In this document: positions 34,921 to 44,264 of the stretch, in pieces | Layout of the letters: the number at the start of each line of letters is the position of its first letter | Numbering within the stretch: position 1 is the stretch's first letter | Source: Bacteroidota bacterium | GTDB lineage: Bacteria; Bacteroidota; Bacteroidia; Bacteroidales; FEN-979 | Direction: 5' to 3' | Length of the DNA stretch: 64,000 nucleotides | NCBI GenBank assembly: GCA_026391715.1 | Contig: JAPLDO010000148.1 | Span: forward strand, 8,605 to 72,604 | Notes under the pieces: model-generated | What the model was told of the DNA's origin: nothing | The model's input: the letters and a program-made list of their open reading frames with translations, nothing else | Database searches by the model: none | Program-made: the position numbers and the translations under genes

Positions 34921-36807
34921 TCAACTATTCGATGCTAAACATTGCTGGAATGACTTCAGGGTAGCAGGCAGGTCGCTCCTGATATGAATGAAATCATCAA
35001 TACCGGCAAGTTTAAACTGTTCTATATAATCTTTCGGATACCCGGCAACCACAAGTTGTATCTGATTATTTGCCAGACGAATCCTCGAAGCGATTTCGGG
35101 AACGATCAATGGATACTCTTCATCGGAACTGCAAATCACAACTATTTCCGCTGTGGACGCCAACGCTGCTTCAACCCCCTCTTCAACCGTTGAAAATCCA
35201 GGATTATCAATTATTTCAAATCCGGCGCAACCAAAGAAATTTGTTGCAAAACCTGCGCGGGCGCGCATCATGGCGATATTGCCAGTAGTGAATAAAAACA
35301 CCAACGGACGTTTATTTCCTTTCTCTACATACCGTTCCGTAGCGAGTCTGACTTCCTCATAAGGCTGAGCGGCGCGGTAAGGCAAAAGCTTTTTATACAG
35401 CGACTCCTTTTCTTTTTGGGGTTCCTGAAAAAACTGAATCTGGTCGAGCATAGTTTCCTGAAGGTTCGGATACTGATTTGTTCCCAACATGATAATTCTG
35501 CGTTGAGCAATGTCAGATTCCTTTTTCTTGCGACTTTTCTCAACCTCATCCTGGATAAATCCAGATTTGATACATTCAATAATTCCGCCTTTTGAGGCTA
35601 CCTCCCTGAACAAATCCCAGGCATGACGGGCAATTAAGTTAGTAAGATTTTCAATATAATAAGAACCGGCAGCCGGATCAATGATTTTATCAAAGTACGA
35701 TTCTTCCTTCAATACAAGCTGCTGGTTCCTCGAAATCCGGGTTGAAAAATCATCGGGACGCTGATAGGAAACATTAAACGGTAAAACTGTTACTGAATCT
35801 GCGTTGCCCAGCGCCGCCGACATACCCTCGGTAGTTGTGCGCAACATATTAACATAAGGATCGTAAACCGACATATTCCATTGAGCCGTGGCAGCATGAA
35901 TGAAGATACGCAAAGATTCATCAGAGACTGGTTTATACTGTTCAACCATGCGCGCCCACAAAATCCGCGCTGCCCTCAACTTCGCAATTTCCATAAAGTA
36001 ATTGGGTCCGATACCAAAAGAAAACCGAATGAATGGCGATACCTGATCTACCGTTAAACCTTTATCGGTAAGCCCTGTAAGATATTCATTTGCCGATGCA
36101 AGGCTGAAAGCCAATTCCTGAACCAGCGTAGCTCCCGCGTTTTGAAAATAATGCCCATTGATGGTTATAGCTTGAAACCCGGGTAATTTAGTCTGAATTG
36201 TTCGTAACAGGTATTCGGCGTCGTCAATGTTCTGATTCCAATTAGAATAGAATTCCCCATGAAGTAAAAGGTAACTAATCGGATCAAAATTCAGAGACCC
36301 TTTAATTTTGCCGCTGTTTTCGGCCCTGTGAATCACTTCATAAATAAAAAGCTCAAGTGTAAGTGGATAGGATTGTGAAGCAATAAAATTAATTTCGGTT
36401 TTCGAGAGATCAATACCTTCGAGTAACTGTCCCATTTGCTTATGAGAACTAACCTGAGTGGCTTTAATCCCAATTGAGGCGGCTCCTTTTGAAACTGCAT
36501 CGCGGGCGATGGCGTTTGCCGCTTCAATAGCTTCTTCACAAATATCCTGTCTGATCAGCCAGTCATTATTTCGATTTCGCTCACAGCCTTCGTTTGCTGA
36601 GCCATCCGGCACGACATTCAGGTATTCAAGCCCTTCCATATCCTCAGCTCTGTAATAGGGCTTCACATCAAATCCTTCGTCGGTCTTCCAGATAAGTTTT
36701 TTGTTATAGTCGGCTCCCTTAAGGTCGGCAATTATTCGTTCTTCCCATGCTTTTGTGGAAACCGGTGGAAATTCGGAAAATAATTTTTTTTGTTCGTTTT
36801 GATCCAT
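34921..36807 (-). CDS. mutA: Methylmalonyl-CoA mutase small subunit
   Basis: The 628-residue product is the structural partner of MutB. It keeps the barrel-type phrases EGFDVKPYYRAEDMEGLEYL, SFGIGPNYFMEIAKLRAARI, MSVYDPYVNMLRTTTEGMSA and DPAAGSYYIENLTNLIARHA. The C-terminal domain resembles the B12 domain but has no D-x-H-x-x-G motif (NFFGCAGFEIIDNPGF), as expected for the non-catalytic subunit. It is first in the minus-strand run mutA, receiver, hybrid kinase, porin-like, mutB, M16 protease. The 110-base gap to the divergent SDR gene should hold the promoter. Confidence 0.93.
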   Translation of the reverse strand: MDQNEQKKLFSEFPPVSTKAWEERIIADLKGADYNKKLIWKTDEGFDVKPYYRAEDMEGLEYLNVVPDGSANEGCERNRNNDWLIRQDICEEAIEAANAIARDAVSKGAASIGIKATQVSSHKQMGQLLEGIDLSKTEINFIASQSYPLTLELFIYEVIHRAENSGKIKGSLNFDPISYLLLHGEFYSNWNQNIDDAEYLLRTIQTKLPGFQAITINGHYFQNAGATLVQELAFSLASANEYLTGLTDKGLTVDQVSPFIRFSFGIGPNYFMEIAKLRAARILWARMVEQYKPVSDESLRIFIHAATAQWNMSVYDPYVNMLRTTTEGMSAALGNADSVTVLPFNVSYQRPDDFSTRISRNQQLVLKEESYFDKIIDPAAGSYYIENLTNLIARHAWDLFREVASKGGIIECIKSGFIQDEVEKSRKKKESDIAQRRIIMLGTNQYPNLQETMLDQIQFFQEPQKEKESLYKKLLPYRAAQPYEEVRLATERYVEKGNKRPLVFLFTTGNIAMMRARAGFATNFFGCAGFEIIDNPGFSTVEEGVEAALASTAEIVVICSSDEEYPLIVPEIASRIRLANNQIQLVVAGYPKDYIEQFKLAGIDDFIHIRSDLPATLKSFQQCLASNS

Positions 36808-36916
36808 GACTCGTTATCTGATTTTGCAGTTAGTTAGGGTAGTAAAAAGCGCTCAATGTAATTCGACAATAAAAGTAAGCAAAATTAAAGAATTAGCTAA
36901 CTTTACAAAAAAAAAC

Positions 36917-37774
36917 ATGGTCATTGCAGTAAGTGGAGCAAGCGGATTTATTGGAAAAACTCTGGTAAGAATACTTCAGCAGAAGGATTGGACTGTCAGG
37001 ATCATTAACAGAGATTCATTTTCATTGCCGGATCATGATTTTCTTATTCAGAAAATCGAAGGCGCTGATGTAGTAATTAACCTCGCCGGCGCGCCGGTTG
37101 CAAAAAAATGGACGCCCGATTATATGAAAGAGATTATCGCCAGCCGGGTGACAACCGCCCGTAAAATTTCAGACGCCATTAACCTGGCTGAAAGAAAGCC
37201 TGCCTTATTAATCTCCACTTCTGCAATTGGCATTTACGATTCCAAAGAAACACACGCTGAAACCAGCCTTTCTCTTGCCAACAACTTCCTCGCAAAAGTA
37301 TGTATGGAATGGGAACGGGAAGCGCGACGGGCAGAAATAAAGACCCGTGTCGTTATTTTTCGTCTTGGAATGGTACTTGGTAATGACGGAGGAGCGCTTG
37401 AGAAGATGCAACGCCTTTTCCGCATCGGACTTGGAGGAAAACTGGGTTCCGGGAAGCAAGCCGTTTCGTTTATCCATATTCATGACCTGATGAATGCATT
37501 CATTTTCGCAATCGAAAATGAAAATCTTAGAGGAATAGTCAATGCAGTGTCGCCTTATCCATCCAATAATGCTGAATTTACAGATATACTGGGCAAAGTT
37601 TTCAATCAACCAACCTGGATTGCTGTGCCTGCTTTTATTTTGAAAAAACTTTATGGCGAAGGCGCACAGGCACTGCTTGACGGACAGAAAGTTATTCCGG
37701 AAAAACTCTTGAACGCCGGGTTTAAATTCAATTTCCCAACCATTCAAAACGCGCTTGTCAACCTTTTCAGTTGA
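36917..37774 (+). CDS. TIGR01777-type SDR family epimerase-like protein (YfcH/SDR39U1)
   Basis: I start at the ATG at 36917 (VIAVSGASGFIGKTL), since the fold begins there; an in-frame ATG at 36806 adds 37 residues of non-conserved, basic sequence. The 285-residue product has the NAD(P) motif GASGFIG, DVVINLAGAPVAKKWTPDYM, the STSAIGIYD site and FRLGMVLGNDGGALEKM, which together define the SDR39U1/YfcH family. Enzymatic role unknown. It is divergent from mutA and its stop overlaps the end of the convergent dpp11 gene by 8 bases. Confidence 0.88.
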   Translation: MVIAVSGASGFIGKTLVRILQQKDWTVRIINRDSFSLPDHDFLIQKIEGADVVINLAGAPVAKKWTPDYMKEIIASRVTTARKISDAINLAERKPALLISTSAIGIYDSKETHAETSLSLANNFLAKVCMEWEREARRAEIKTRVVIFRLGMVLGNDGGALEKMQRLFRIGLGGKLGSGKQAVSFIHIHDLMNAFIFAIENENLRGIVNAVSPYPSNNAEFTDILGKVFNQPTWIAVPAFILKKLYGEGAQALLDGQKVIPEKLLNAGFKFNFPTIQNALVNLFS

Positions 37775-39929
37775 TGATTTTCATCTCATCAATCAGGCGG
37801 CTGGCGCCGTAAACTTTATCAATGATAAAAAGGCAGTATCTTATATCGAGCGAGATATTCCTGCATTGCGAAGGGTCGTACATTAAGTCGCTTAACGTGC
37901 CTTCCCAGTTGCGGTCAAAATTTATCCCAATCATTTGTCCATCTCCGTTTAACACCGGACTTCCTGAATTGCCGCCGGTAGTATGGTTACTCGCAGTAAA
38001 TGCCACGTGCATGGTTCCATCCTTGTCGGCGTACTTGCCGAAATCATTGCTTAAATACAATTTCTTTAAATCAGGATCCACTTTGTAATCATAAATTGTC
38101 GAATCCTCCTTTTGCATCACGCCTGATAAAGTAGTAAAATAGTTGTATTTAACTGCATCAGCCGGTTCGTAGTCATTCACCTTACCATAAGCGATGCGCA
38201 GCGTTCCGTTGGCGTCGGGGTAAAGTACTTTTCCCGCTTGCATTTCTATCAAAGCTGCCATGTATAATCTTTGAATACTGTCAATCCTGACCAGGGAACG
38301 GTTAGCTCCAGGCAGAATATTCTTCTCGTGATAATTATAAATGCCCTGCATCAAATAGAAAACGGGGTCTTTATCGAGTTTCTTACAATGAGACGGTTTA
38401 TATCCGTTTAAAAAATGCAGAAGCCGGGTTGAATCGGTAAAAAGAGACGCCTGGAAAACCTCATTAGTATATTGGCTGAAATCATTTTTGTACCGTATTG
38501 CAATCTCGCTGATAATTTCAGGCTTATATTGATTATCCATTTTGTCCGACATTTCCTGAAGCGCTACAGCCATAATTTTCTGATCAATGGATGGCTGCCA
38601 GTTTTTATAAAAATCCCGCGTTACGAGCCGCAAATTTTCCAAAGCCCTGCCAATCGCTGCCGGGGTTGTCAGTTTGTCTTTGCTAATCTTTGAAAGTTCC
38701 CTGAAACCGGCTGCAAAGCGGATAACTTCAATTCCCTGTGCAGCCTCTGTTATATATATGGAGGATAAATCAAAGGGTAGATATTGCTGATAGGCAGCTT
38801 TAAAAGCGTCAGGTAAACCACTGTAATTTACTTTCCAGCGCTCATTTGAATCAGCCCGTAGTCGGAACTGTTGTTCAGCCATCTCTTTTTTTGCAATGGC
38901 GTCGAACCTGCGAATTCCTCGTGATTCTCCGATCATCTTTTTCCAGTAATTTGCAATCCCGTTGACTTTTGCCATATACTGGATTCGAACCTGCGGGCTT
39001 TCGTCCATCGCGGCATTCATAATATCAAGACGTTTTTGCCTGAGACTGATTCTGAGAGGATTTTCCTTATTGGCAATGAGATCAACCCCGTATGATGGAA
39101 GATACTCGCGGGTTGTACCTGGATAGCCAAAAACAAATGTAAAATCGTTTTTCTCGTATCCCCTTAAAGAAATTGGAAGGAAACTCTTTGGTTTATAGGG
39201 AATATTATCTTTTGACCATGCCGCCGGTTCGTTATTGGTATTGGCATAAATCCGGAATACCGCAAAATCGCCGGTATGTCTGGGCCACATCCAGTTATCG
39301 GTATCCCCGCCAAATTTTCCAATACCTACGGGTGGAGCGCCAACAAGCCTGACATCCCTAAAAACCTCGTTTACGAAAAGATAATACTGGTTTCCATAAT
39401 AAAATGGTCTGACCTTTGCCACAAAGTGAGTTCCTTTTTCGGTCTCTTTCTCAATCTGTTCAATATTCTGCCGGATAATCTGGTTCCGCTGCATTTCGTT
39501 CATTTCTGCGGTTACTCCGGTTAGCGTTTTCAATGTCACATCCTCCATCCGCACAAGCAATGTAACTGTCGTACCCGGACAAGGCAATTCCTGTTGGTTT
39601 GACTTTGCCCAGAAGCCGTTTGTTATATAATCGCGGTCGAGCGAACTCAGCCGCTGAACTGCGCCCAGACCGCAATGGTAGTTGGTAAAAATCAGCCCCT
39701 TTGCCGAAACTATTTCTGCAGTGCAGCCGCCGCCAAACTGAACGATGGCGTCTTTAAGGCTCGAATGATTGACGCTGTAAATATCCTCCGCAGATAATTT
39801 CAATCCGAGATCCTGCATCTTTTTTACATTCAATTGCTCAATCAACATAGGAATCCACATTCCTTCCTCGGCAAAACCTGTTACCCTTACTATTAGAAAG
39901 AACAGAACAAACAGTGTAAATTTTTTCAT
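37767..39929 (-). CDS. dpp11: S46 family dipeptidyl-peptidase, DPP11-like (Asp/Glu-specific)
   Basis: The 720-residue product has a signal peptide (MKKFTLFVLFFLIVRVTGFA) and the chymotrypsin-like S46 active site: H85 (TNYHCG), probably D221 (RHTGDFA) and S655 (TGGNSGSPV). Position 673, which sets S1 specificity, is Arg (INFDRNWEG); in Porphyromonas gingivalis DPP11, Arg673 selects acidic P1 residues while DPP7 has Gly. The matching numbers 85, 655 and 673 are consistent with a DPP11. It acts in the periplasm on peptides from extracellular proteolysis, releasing dipeptides. It is convergent with the SDR gene and 4 bases overlap trmB upstream. Confidence 0.92.
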   Translation of the reverse strand: MKKFTLFVLFFLIVRVTGFAEEGMWIPMLIEQLNVKKMQDLGLKLSAEDIYSVNHSSLKDAIVQFGGGCTAEIVSAKGLIFTNYHCGLGAVQRLSSLDRDYITNGFWAKSNQQELPCPGTTVTLLVRMEDVTLKTLTGVTAEMNEMQRNQIIRQNIEQIEKETEKGTHFVAKVRPFYYGNQYYLFVNEVFRDVRLVGAPPVGIGKFGGDTDNWMWPRHTGDFAVFRIYANTNNEPAAWSKDNIPYKPKSFLPISLRGYEKNDFTFVFGYPGTTREYLPSYGVDLIANKENPLRISLRQKRLDIMNAAMDESPQVRIQYMAKVNGIANYWKKMIGESRGIRRFDAIAKKEMAEQQFRLRADSNERWKVNYSGLPDAFKAAYQQYLPFDLSSIYITEAAQGIEVIRFAAGFRELSKISKDKLTTPAAIGRALENLRLVTRDFYKNWQPSIDQKIMAVALQEMSDKMDNQYKPEIISEIAIRYKNDFSQYTNEVFQASLFTDSTRLLHFLNGYKPSHCKKLDKDPVFYLMQGIYNYHEKNILPGANRSLVRIDSIQRLYMAALIEMQAGKVLYPDANGTLRIAYGKVNDYEPADAVKYNYFTTLSGVMQKEDSTIYDYKVDPDLKKLYLSNDFGKYADKDGTMHVAFTASNHTTGGNSGSPVLNGDGQMIGINFDRNWEGTLSDLMYDPSQCRNISLDIRYCLFIIDKVYGASRLIDEMKIIN

Positions 39930-40453
39930 AAATTATTCAGTTTAAACCGCACATAACAAATTTTCTTACCCATTTCGAGCCACTTTTGCTCATAATATGT
40001 CTGAATCTGTATAACTTCATCGTCCGTACCTGAGTGATAAAGATCATCGGTATTCCAGAGTATTTGATGTTTCAGTTTTTTGATAACGTCAATAGAATAG
40101 AGGTAAAATACTGCATCGTCTGTTTTCAGATGAATGATTCCGCCGGGAGATAAAACATGACTATATTTTTCAAGAAATCCAGGAGAAGTAAGCCGCAGCC
40201 GTTCCTTATTTTTCTGCGGATCGGGGAAGGTAATCCATATCGCCGAAATTTCGCCAGGCGCAAAGAATTTCCCGATATGGTCAACACGGGTTCGAATAAA
40301 AGCGACATTTTTCAAATTTCCTTCAATCACCGATCTGCATCCCCTCCACAACCTTGATCCTTTCACATCCATGCCGAGTTCATGATAGGAAGGTTGAAAA
40401 AGATGAGGGAAAGTAAGATTTTCCTGAAAGTGAATCAGTTTTTTCTTTGCCAC
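39926..40453 (-). CDS. trmB: tRNA (guanine-N7)-methyltransferase, missing the SAM-binding loop
   Basis: The 175-residue product opens MAKKKLIHFQENLTFPHLFQ as TrmB does, and from DVKGSRLWRG onward is a normal TrmB C-terminus: RTRVDHIGKFFAPGEISAIW, ITFPDPQKNKERLRL, GGIIHLKTDD and TYYEQKW. Between PSYHELG and MDVKGSRL about 45 residues are absent, including the glycine-rich SAM motif (usually LELGCGKGEYT). Frame and ends are intact. TrmB makes m7G46 in tRNA; without that loop the protein should not bind SAM. It starts 19 bases inside the HU/SPOR gene and ends 4 bases inside dpp11. Confidence 0.85.
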   Translation of the reverse strand: MAKKKLIHFQENLTFPHLFQPSYHELGMDVKGSRLWRGCRSVIEGNLKNVAFIRTRVDHIGKFFAPGEISAIWITFPDPQKNKERLRLTSPGFLEKYSHVLSPGGIIHLKTDDAVFYLYSIDVIKKLKHQILWNTDDLYHSGTDDEVIQIQTYYEQKWLEMGKKICYVRFKLNNL

Positions 40454-41286
40454 TGATCACCCTGTTTGGTAAGTAACCAGGCGCCTTTAAATTCGGAGGA
40501 CTGAACTGAAGCCAGTAATTGTAGCGCTTCCTCACGTTGTGAAAAGGTTCCCATTGCGACCCGGTAAAGCCCGGTTTTTGTGCGGTCATAAACAGAAGCC
40601 TCAACTCCCCGGGATTTAAGATCCTGAATCAGTTTTTCGGCATTATCTTTTAACCTGAACGCCCCGATGATGACGGCAAAGTTATTTGCGGAAAGTTGAT
40701 TTTCTATTGTCGCGGAAGTTGGAGTCTCAGCATTTACAGGTTGATCCGGAGCTACCTGCTCTGTTTTCTGAGCTGCCCATCTGAGAAATCCCGGAATGAT
40801 GAACCTTTTCCGTATTTCATTATGTTGAACAACCTTTTTTCTGCGAACATTCCCTTTTGAAGCCTGGCGTGAAACCGGAGGAGAGATGAAGGTAGTGAGT
40901 CCGAAAGATTCAGGTAGCAGATTTGCCGTTTTATGTTGTTCAAACTGAATGTTACCTTCCGCGCCTGCAAACAGTCGCCCCACCCTGGGAAAATGCAGGG
41001 ATTCTCCTACGTTTAATGAGTTAATGCACTCTTCGGCAAAATCCTCAACAAGATTACATCCATCGGTATATGATACGCCAAGCGAAGTAGAAACTTTGGT
41101 TGCCAGTAAACCATCATTGTGACGGAGATTGATATTGAACAGTAATTGTTTTGAAGGCGGATGAAAAGTATGATTTACCGGATCAATTCCTGCCGGCGCG
41201 TAATTGCCGATAAAACCGCCAAAACCCGGAATGATCACACAATCGTGTTCTGACAATAATTCAGAAATGAAATTTCGGATTTCCAT
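40435..41286 (-). CDS. HU/CCDC81-like and SPOR domain protein
   Basis: The 283-residue product starts with the CCDC81/HU-like domain of Bacteroidota (ISELLSEHDCVIIPGFGGFI, NINLRHNDGLLATKVS), which is related to the DNA-binding HU fold, then a basic linker (FISPPVSRQASKGNVRRKK) and ends with a SPOR domain (FAVIIGAFRLKDNAEKLIQD, GLYRVAMGTFSQREEALQLL) that binds denuded peptidoglycan glycan strands. No signal peptide; a single hydrophobic segment is not obvious, so where the SPOR domain acts is unclear. It precedes trmB with a 19-base overlap, suggesting coupled translation. Confidence 0.82.
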   Translation of the reverse strand: MEIRNFISELLSEHDCVIIPGFGGFIGNYAPAGIDPVNHTFHPPSKQLLFNINLRHNDGLLATKVSTSLGVSYTDGCNLVEDFAEECINSLNVGESLHFPRVGRLFAGAEGNIQFEQHKTANLLPESFGLTTFISPPVSRQASKGNVRRKKVVQHNEIRKRFIIPGFLRWAAQKTEQVAPDQPVNAETPTSATIENQLSANNFAVIIGAFRLKDNAEKLIQDLKSRGVEASVYDRTKTGLYRVAMGTFSQREEALQLLASVQSSEFKGAWLLTKQGDQWQRKN

Positions 41287-41337
41287 TGAGGATGGTTCTT
41301 TTGAATCTGCAAAGTTATGACATTTCTTTGCATCTGT

Positions 41338-42084
41338 TCAGGATTCGGCGGGAATTTTTAAAACATCGGCAGGCGTGTCAATAGAAATACTTTCATATTC
41401 GGTTTCCCGCGTTTGAATCATTAATCCGTTGGAAAGCCAGCGTAGTTGTTCGAGCGATTCGGCAAGTTCTAATTTTGAAACCGGGAATGCAACAATTTGC
41501 TTAAGCGCCGCAGGCTGGTAGCCGTAAATTCCGATATGTTTATAGTAATCGGCGCAGTTGAGCCAGTTATTCTTGACGCATCCGCGGCTAAAGGGAATTG
41601 CCGATCTGCTGAAATAGAGAGCCTGTCCTGAAGTCCCAGTAACAACTTTAACAACATTGGGATTATCAAGATCTTCAGAGGAAGTAATTTTTTTTATAAG
41701 AGTCGCCAATGAAAACCGGGAATTTATTATACAATGTGCCAGTTGAGAAATCTGTTTGGGAGCAATATAAGGTTCATCACCCTGTATGTTTATAACAAAA
41801 TCAAACGGTTCTTCTGCCGATGCGAGATTATCAACAACCTCCTGACAGCGTTCGGTGCCGCTGCGATGTTGGATAGAAGTAATCATCGCCTTTCCGCCAA
41901 AAGATTGAACATGATTCCATATAGTTTCATTATCGGTTGCAACCACTACTTTTGTTAGTTCACTGCATTTCATGGCTTGTTCATAAACGCGGCTGATCAT
42001 GGTTTTACCGTTGATTAAAACCAGCGGTTTTCCCGGAAAACGCGATGAATCGTAGCGGGCAGGAATGATTCCAAGTATTTTCAT
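41338..42084 (-). CDS. kdsB: 3-deoxy-manno-octulosonate cytidylyltransferase
   Basis: The 248-residue product activates Kdo with CTP for lipopolysaccharide inner-core synthesis in the cytoplasm. The CMP-Kdo synthetase motifs are clear: IIPARYDSSRFPGKPL at the start, VVVATDNE, VINIQGDEPYI, and FSRSAIPFSRG, HIGIYGYQPAAL, KLELAESLEQLRWLSNG. The length is normal. It is 9 bases downstream of the deoxynucleoside kinase gene on the same strand. Confidence 0.96.
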   Translation of the reverse strand: MKILGIIPARYDSSRFPGKPLVLINGKTMISRVYEQAMKCSELTKVVVATDNETIWNHVQSFGGKAMITSIQHRSGTERCQEVVDNLASAEEPFDFVINIQGDEPYIAPKQISQLAHCIINSRFSLATLIKKITSSEDLDNPNVVKVVTGTSGQALYFSRSAIPFSRGCVKNNWLNCADYYKHIGIYGYQPAALKQIVAFPVSKLELAESLEQLRWLSNGLMIQTRETEYESISIDTPADVLKIPAES

Positions 42085-42093
42085 GTGAAAAAA

Positions 42094-42708
42094 TCAGAAT
42101 AATCCGTGTAATTGAGCGTTAATGCTGTCAATCACCTGTCCAAGATCTTCAGGATTTTCGTTAACCTTAAGGTTATCGGCGTCAATGATTAGCAGCTTGC
42201 CGAATTTATATCCGTTAATCCAATCTTCATACATTTCATTCAGGTTTTTCAGATAATCCAAACGAATGCTATTTTCATATTCGCGTCCCCGCTTCTGAAT
42301 CTGATTAACCAGCGTTGGAACAGTAGCTCTAAGGTAAATCAGCAGATCGGGAGGCTGGATGAATTTGTTCATCAGATCAAACAGCGACCGGTAATTATCA
42401 AAATCACGGGTACTCATCAGGTTCATGGCATGAAGGTTGGGCGCAAAGATGAAAGCATCTTCATAAATGGTGCGATCCTGAACAACAGTTTCCCCTGAAT
42501 TTCTAATTTCAATGACCTGCCTGAAGCGGCTGTTCAAAAAATATATCTGCAGGTTGAATGACCAGCGTTGCATATCTTCATAAAAGCTGTTCAGATATGG
42601 ATTTGTATCAACATCTTCATAATGAGGGGTCCACCCAAAATGTTTGGCAAGCAAACCGGTTAAAGTCGTTTTTCCGGAACCGATATTTCCGGCTATGGCA
42701 ATGTGCAT
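42094..42708 (-). CDS. Deoxynucleoside kinase
   Basis: The 204-residue product has the P-loop GNIGSGKTTLTGLLAKHFGW, the ERS/DRT-type base-binding motif QDRTIYEDAFIF and the LID arginine RGREYENSIRLDYL of the dCK/dGK/TK2-like family. It phosphorylates deoxynucleosides for salvage; whether purine or pyrimidine preferring cannot be told. It is 35 bases after the GH3 gene and 9 before kdsB on the minus strand. Confidence 0.92.
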   Translation of the reverse strand: MHIAIAGNIGSGKTTLTGLLAKHFGWTPHYEDVDTNPYLNSFYEDMQRWSFNLQIYFLNSRFRQVIEIRNSGETVVQDRTIYEDAFIFAPNLHAMNLMSTRDFDNYRSLFDLMNKFIQPPDLLIYLRATVPTLVNQIQKRGREYENSIRLDYLKNLNEMYEDWINGYKFGKLLIIDADNLKVNENPEDLGQVIDSINAQLHGLF

Positions 42709-42743
42709 GTCTTAGATTTTGAGTTCAAAATTAACAAAATGAA

Positions 42744-44264
42744 TCAACTCGGCGATATGATTTGCAGGATTTCATCAATATATTTCCGGTCGTTTGACAG
42801 GCGGGGAACTTTGTGCTGACCTCCCAATTTTCCTTTCATTTTGAGCCATTTATAAAAGGTGGTGGGTGGAGCAATTCGGATAACCGGCTCTTCGAGCATT
42901 AGATTATGATAACGTTTGGCTTCATAATCAGAATTTAACGATTTCAGGGCAGTATCGAGTGAACTGGTAAAAAAAGCAAGGTCTTCGGGTGGTTTTTCAA
43001 ATTCGATGATCCATTCATGCGCTCCCTTTAATTTACCTGAGAGGTATATTGGGGCTGCGGTGTATTCTGCAACTATACAATGACTTCGCAGGCAGGCGTG
43101 AGCCATTGCTTTTTCGGCGTTGTCTATAATTACTTCTTCTCCAAAAGCGTTGATAAAATTTTTCGTCCTTCCGGTAATTTTAATCCGGTACGGATCAACA
43201 GAAGTGAACTGAATTGTATCGCCGATCATGTATCGCCAAAGCCCGGCATTGGTTGTAATGACCAGGGCATATTGTGTATTTACTGTTACCTCGTCAAGAC
43301 GACAAGCTTTGGGATATTCCAATCCAACCTGGTCGGGGGGGACAAATTCATAGTAAATGCCATAATCAAGCATAAGCAGCATATCATCTGCTTTATCCCT
43401 ATCCTGAATTCCGAAAAAGCCTTCGGAGGCATTGTATGTTTCGAGGTAATTTACCTCATCGGAGGGCAGCAGATTGTGAAACTGTTCACGATATGGCAAA
43501 AAATTCACCCCGCCATGAATGAACAGTTCAAAGTTGGGCCAGACTTCGAGGATGTTAGATTTTCCTGAAAGTTCAAGAACTCTTTTGAAAAGCAGCAAAG
43601 TCCATGATGGAACCCCTGAAATATTGGTAACATCATGCTGCATAGTTTCTGATGCCATCATCTCAATCTTGTTTTCCCAATCATCCATAAGAGCAATTGA
43701 CAAATTGGGGGTTCGTAGGAATTCCACCCATACAGGGAGGTTCTGGATCAGTATTGCAGAGAGGTCTCCCTGGTAATATAAATCGTTGTTTACTTCGAGA
43801 ATTTGATGCGAACCGCCCATAGCAATTGCTTTTCCGTTGAAAAGCTGGGTATTTTCGTGCATGTTGCAGTATATGGAAAGCAAATCTTTCCCTCCTTTAA
43901 AATGACATTCCTCCAGCGCTTCCATGCTTACAGGAATGTACTTACTTTTATCGCTGGTAGTTCCTGATGATTTGGCAAACCATTTTATTTCAGAAGGCCA
44001 TAAGATATTCTGTTCTCCTTTACGCAAACGGTCAATATCTGCCTTATGAGCTTCATAATCAAGAACTGGCAGGCGATTAGAAAATTGGTCAGTGGTGGTC
44101 AATGATTTAAAGTCGTACCTTCTGCCCCATTCTGTATTTTTTGCAGTAAAGAGTAATTTCCTAAGCAACTCCGTTTGCACCTCGTGCGGATATATTTTAA
44201 ATAGTTCAATCTGATGAATTCGTTTTTTCATCAGCCAGGAAATAACCGAATTAATCAATGCCAT
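42744..44264 (-). CDS. GH3 auxin-responsive promoter family acyl-adenylating protein
   Basis: The 506-residue product has the GH3 adenylation motifs: FAKSSGTTSDKSKYIPVS (phosphate loop), FIHGGVNFLPYREQF, YNASEGFFGIQD, then GLWRYMIGDTIQFTSVDPYR and KITGRTKNFINAFGEEVI with the conserved Asp and Lys contacts to ATP. Plant GH3 enzymes join amino acids to acyl acids; the bacterial branch is common in Bacteroidota, its substrate unknown. Length matches the family. Aromatic acyl acids from the ammonia-lyase cluster 30 kb away are a conceivable but untested substrate. Confidence 0.88.
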   Translation of the reverse strand: MALINSVISWLMKKRIHQIELFKIYPHEVQTELLRKLLFTAKNTEWGRRYDFKSLTTTDQFSNRLPVLDYEAHKADIDRLRKGEQNILWPSEIKWFAKSSGTTSDKSKYIPVSMEALEECHFKGGKDLLSIYCNMHENTQLFNGKAIAMGGSHQILEVNNDLYYQGDLSAILIQNLPVWVEFLRTPNLSIALMDDWENKIEMMASETMQHDVTNISGVPSWTLLLFKRVLELSGKSNILEVWPNFELFIHGGVNFLPYREQFHNLLPSDEVNYLETYNASEGFFGIQDRDKADDMLLMLDYGIYYEFVPPDQVGLEYPKACRLDEVTVNTQYALVITTNAGLWRYMIGDTIQFTSVDPYRIKITGRTKNFINAFGEEVIIDNAEKAMAHACLRSHCIVAEYTAAPIYLSGKLKGAHEWIIEFEKPPEDLAFFTSSLDTALKSLNSDYEAKRYHNLMLEEPVIRIAPPTTFYKWLKMKGKLGGQHKVPRLSNDRKYIDEILQIISPS

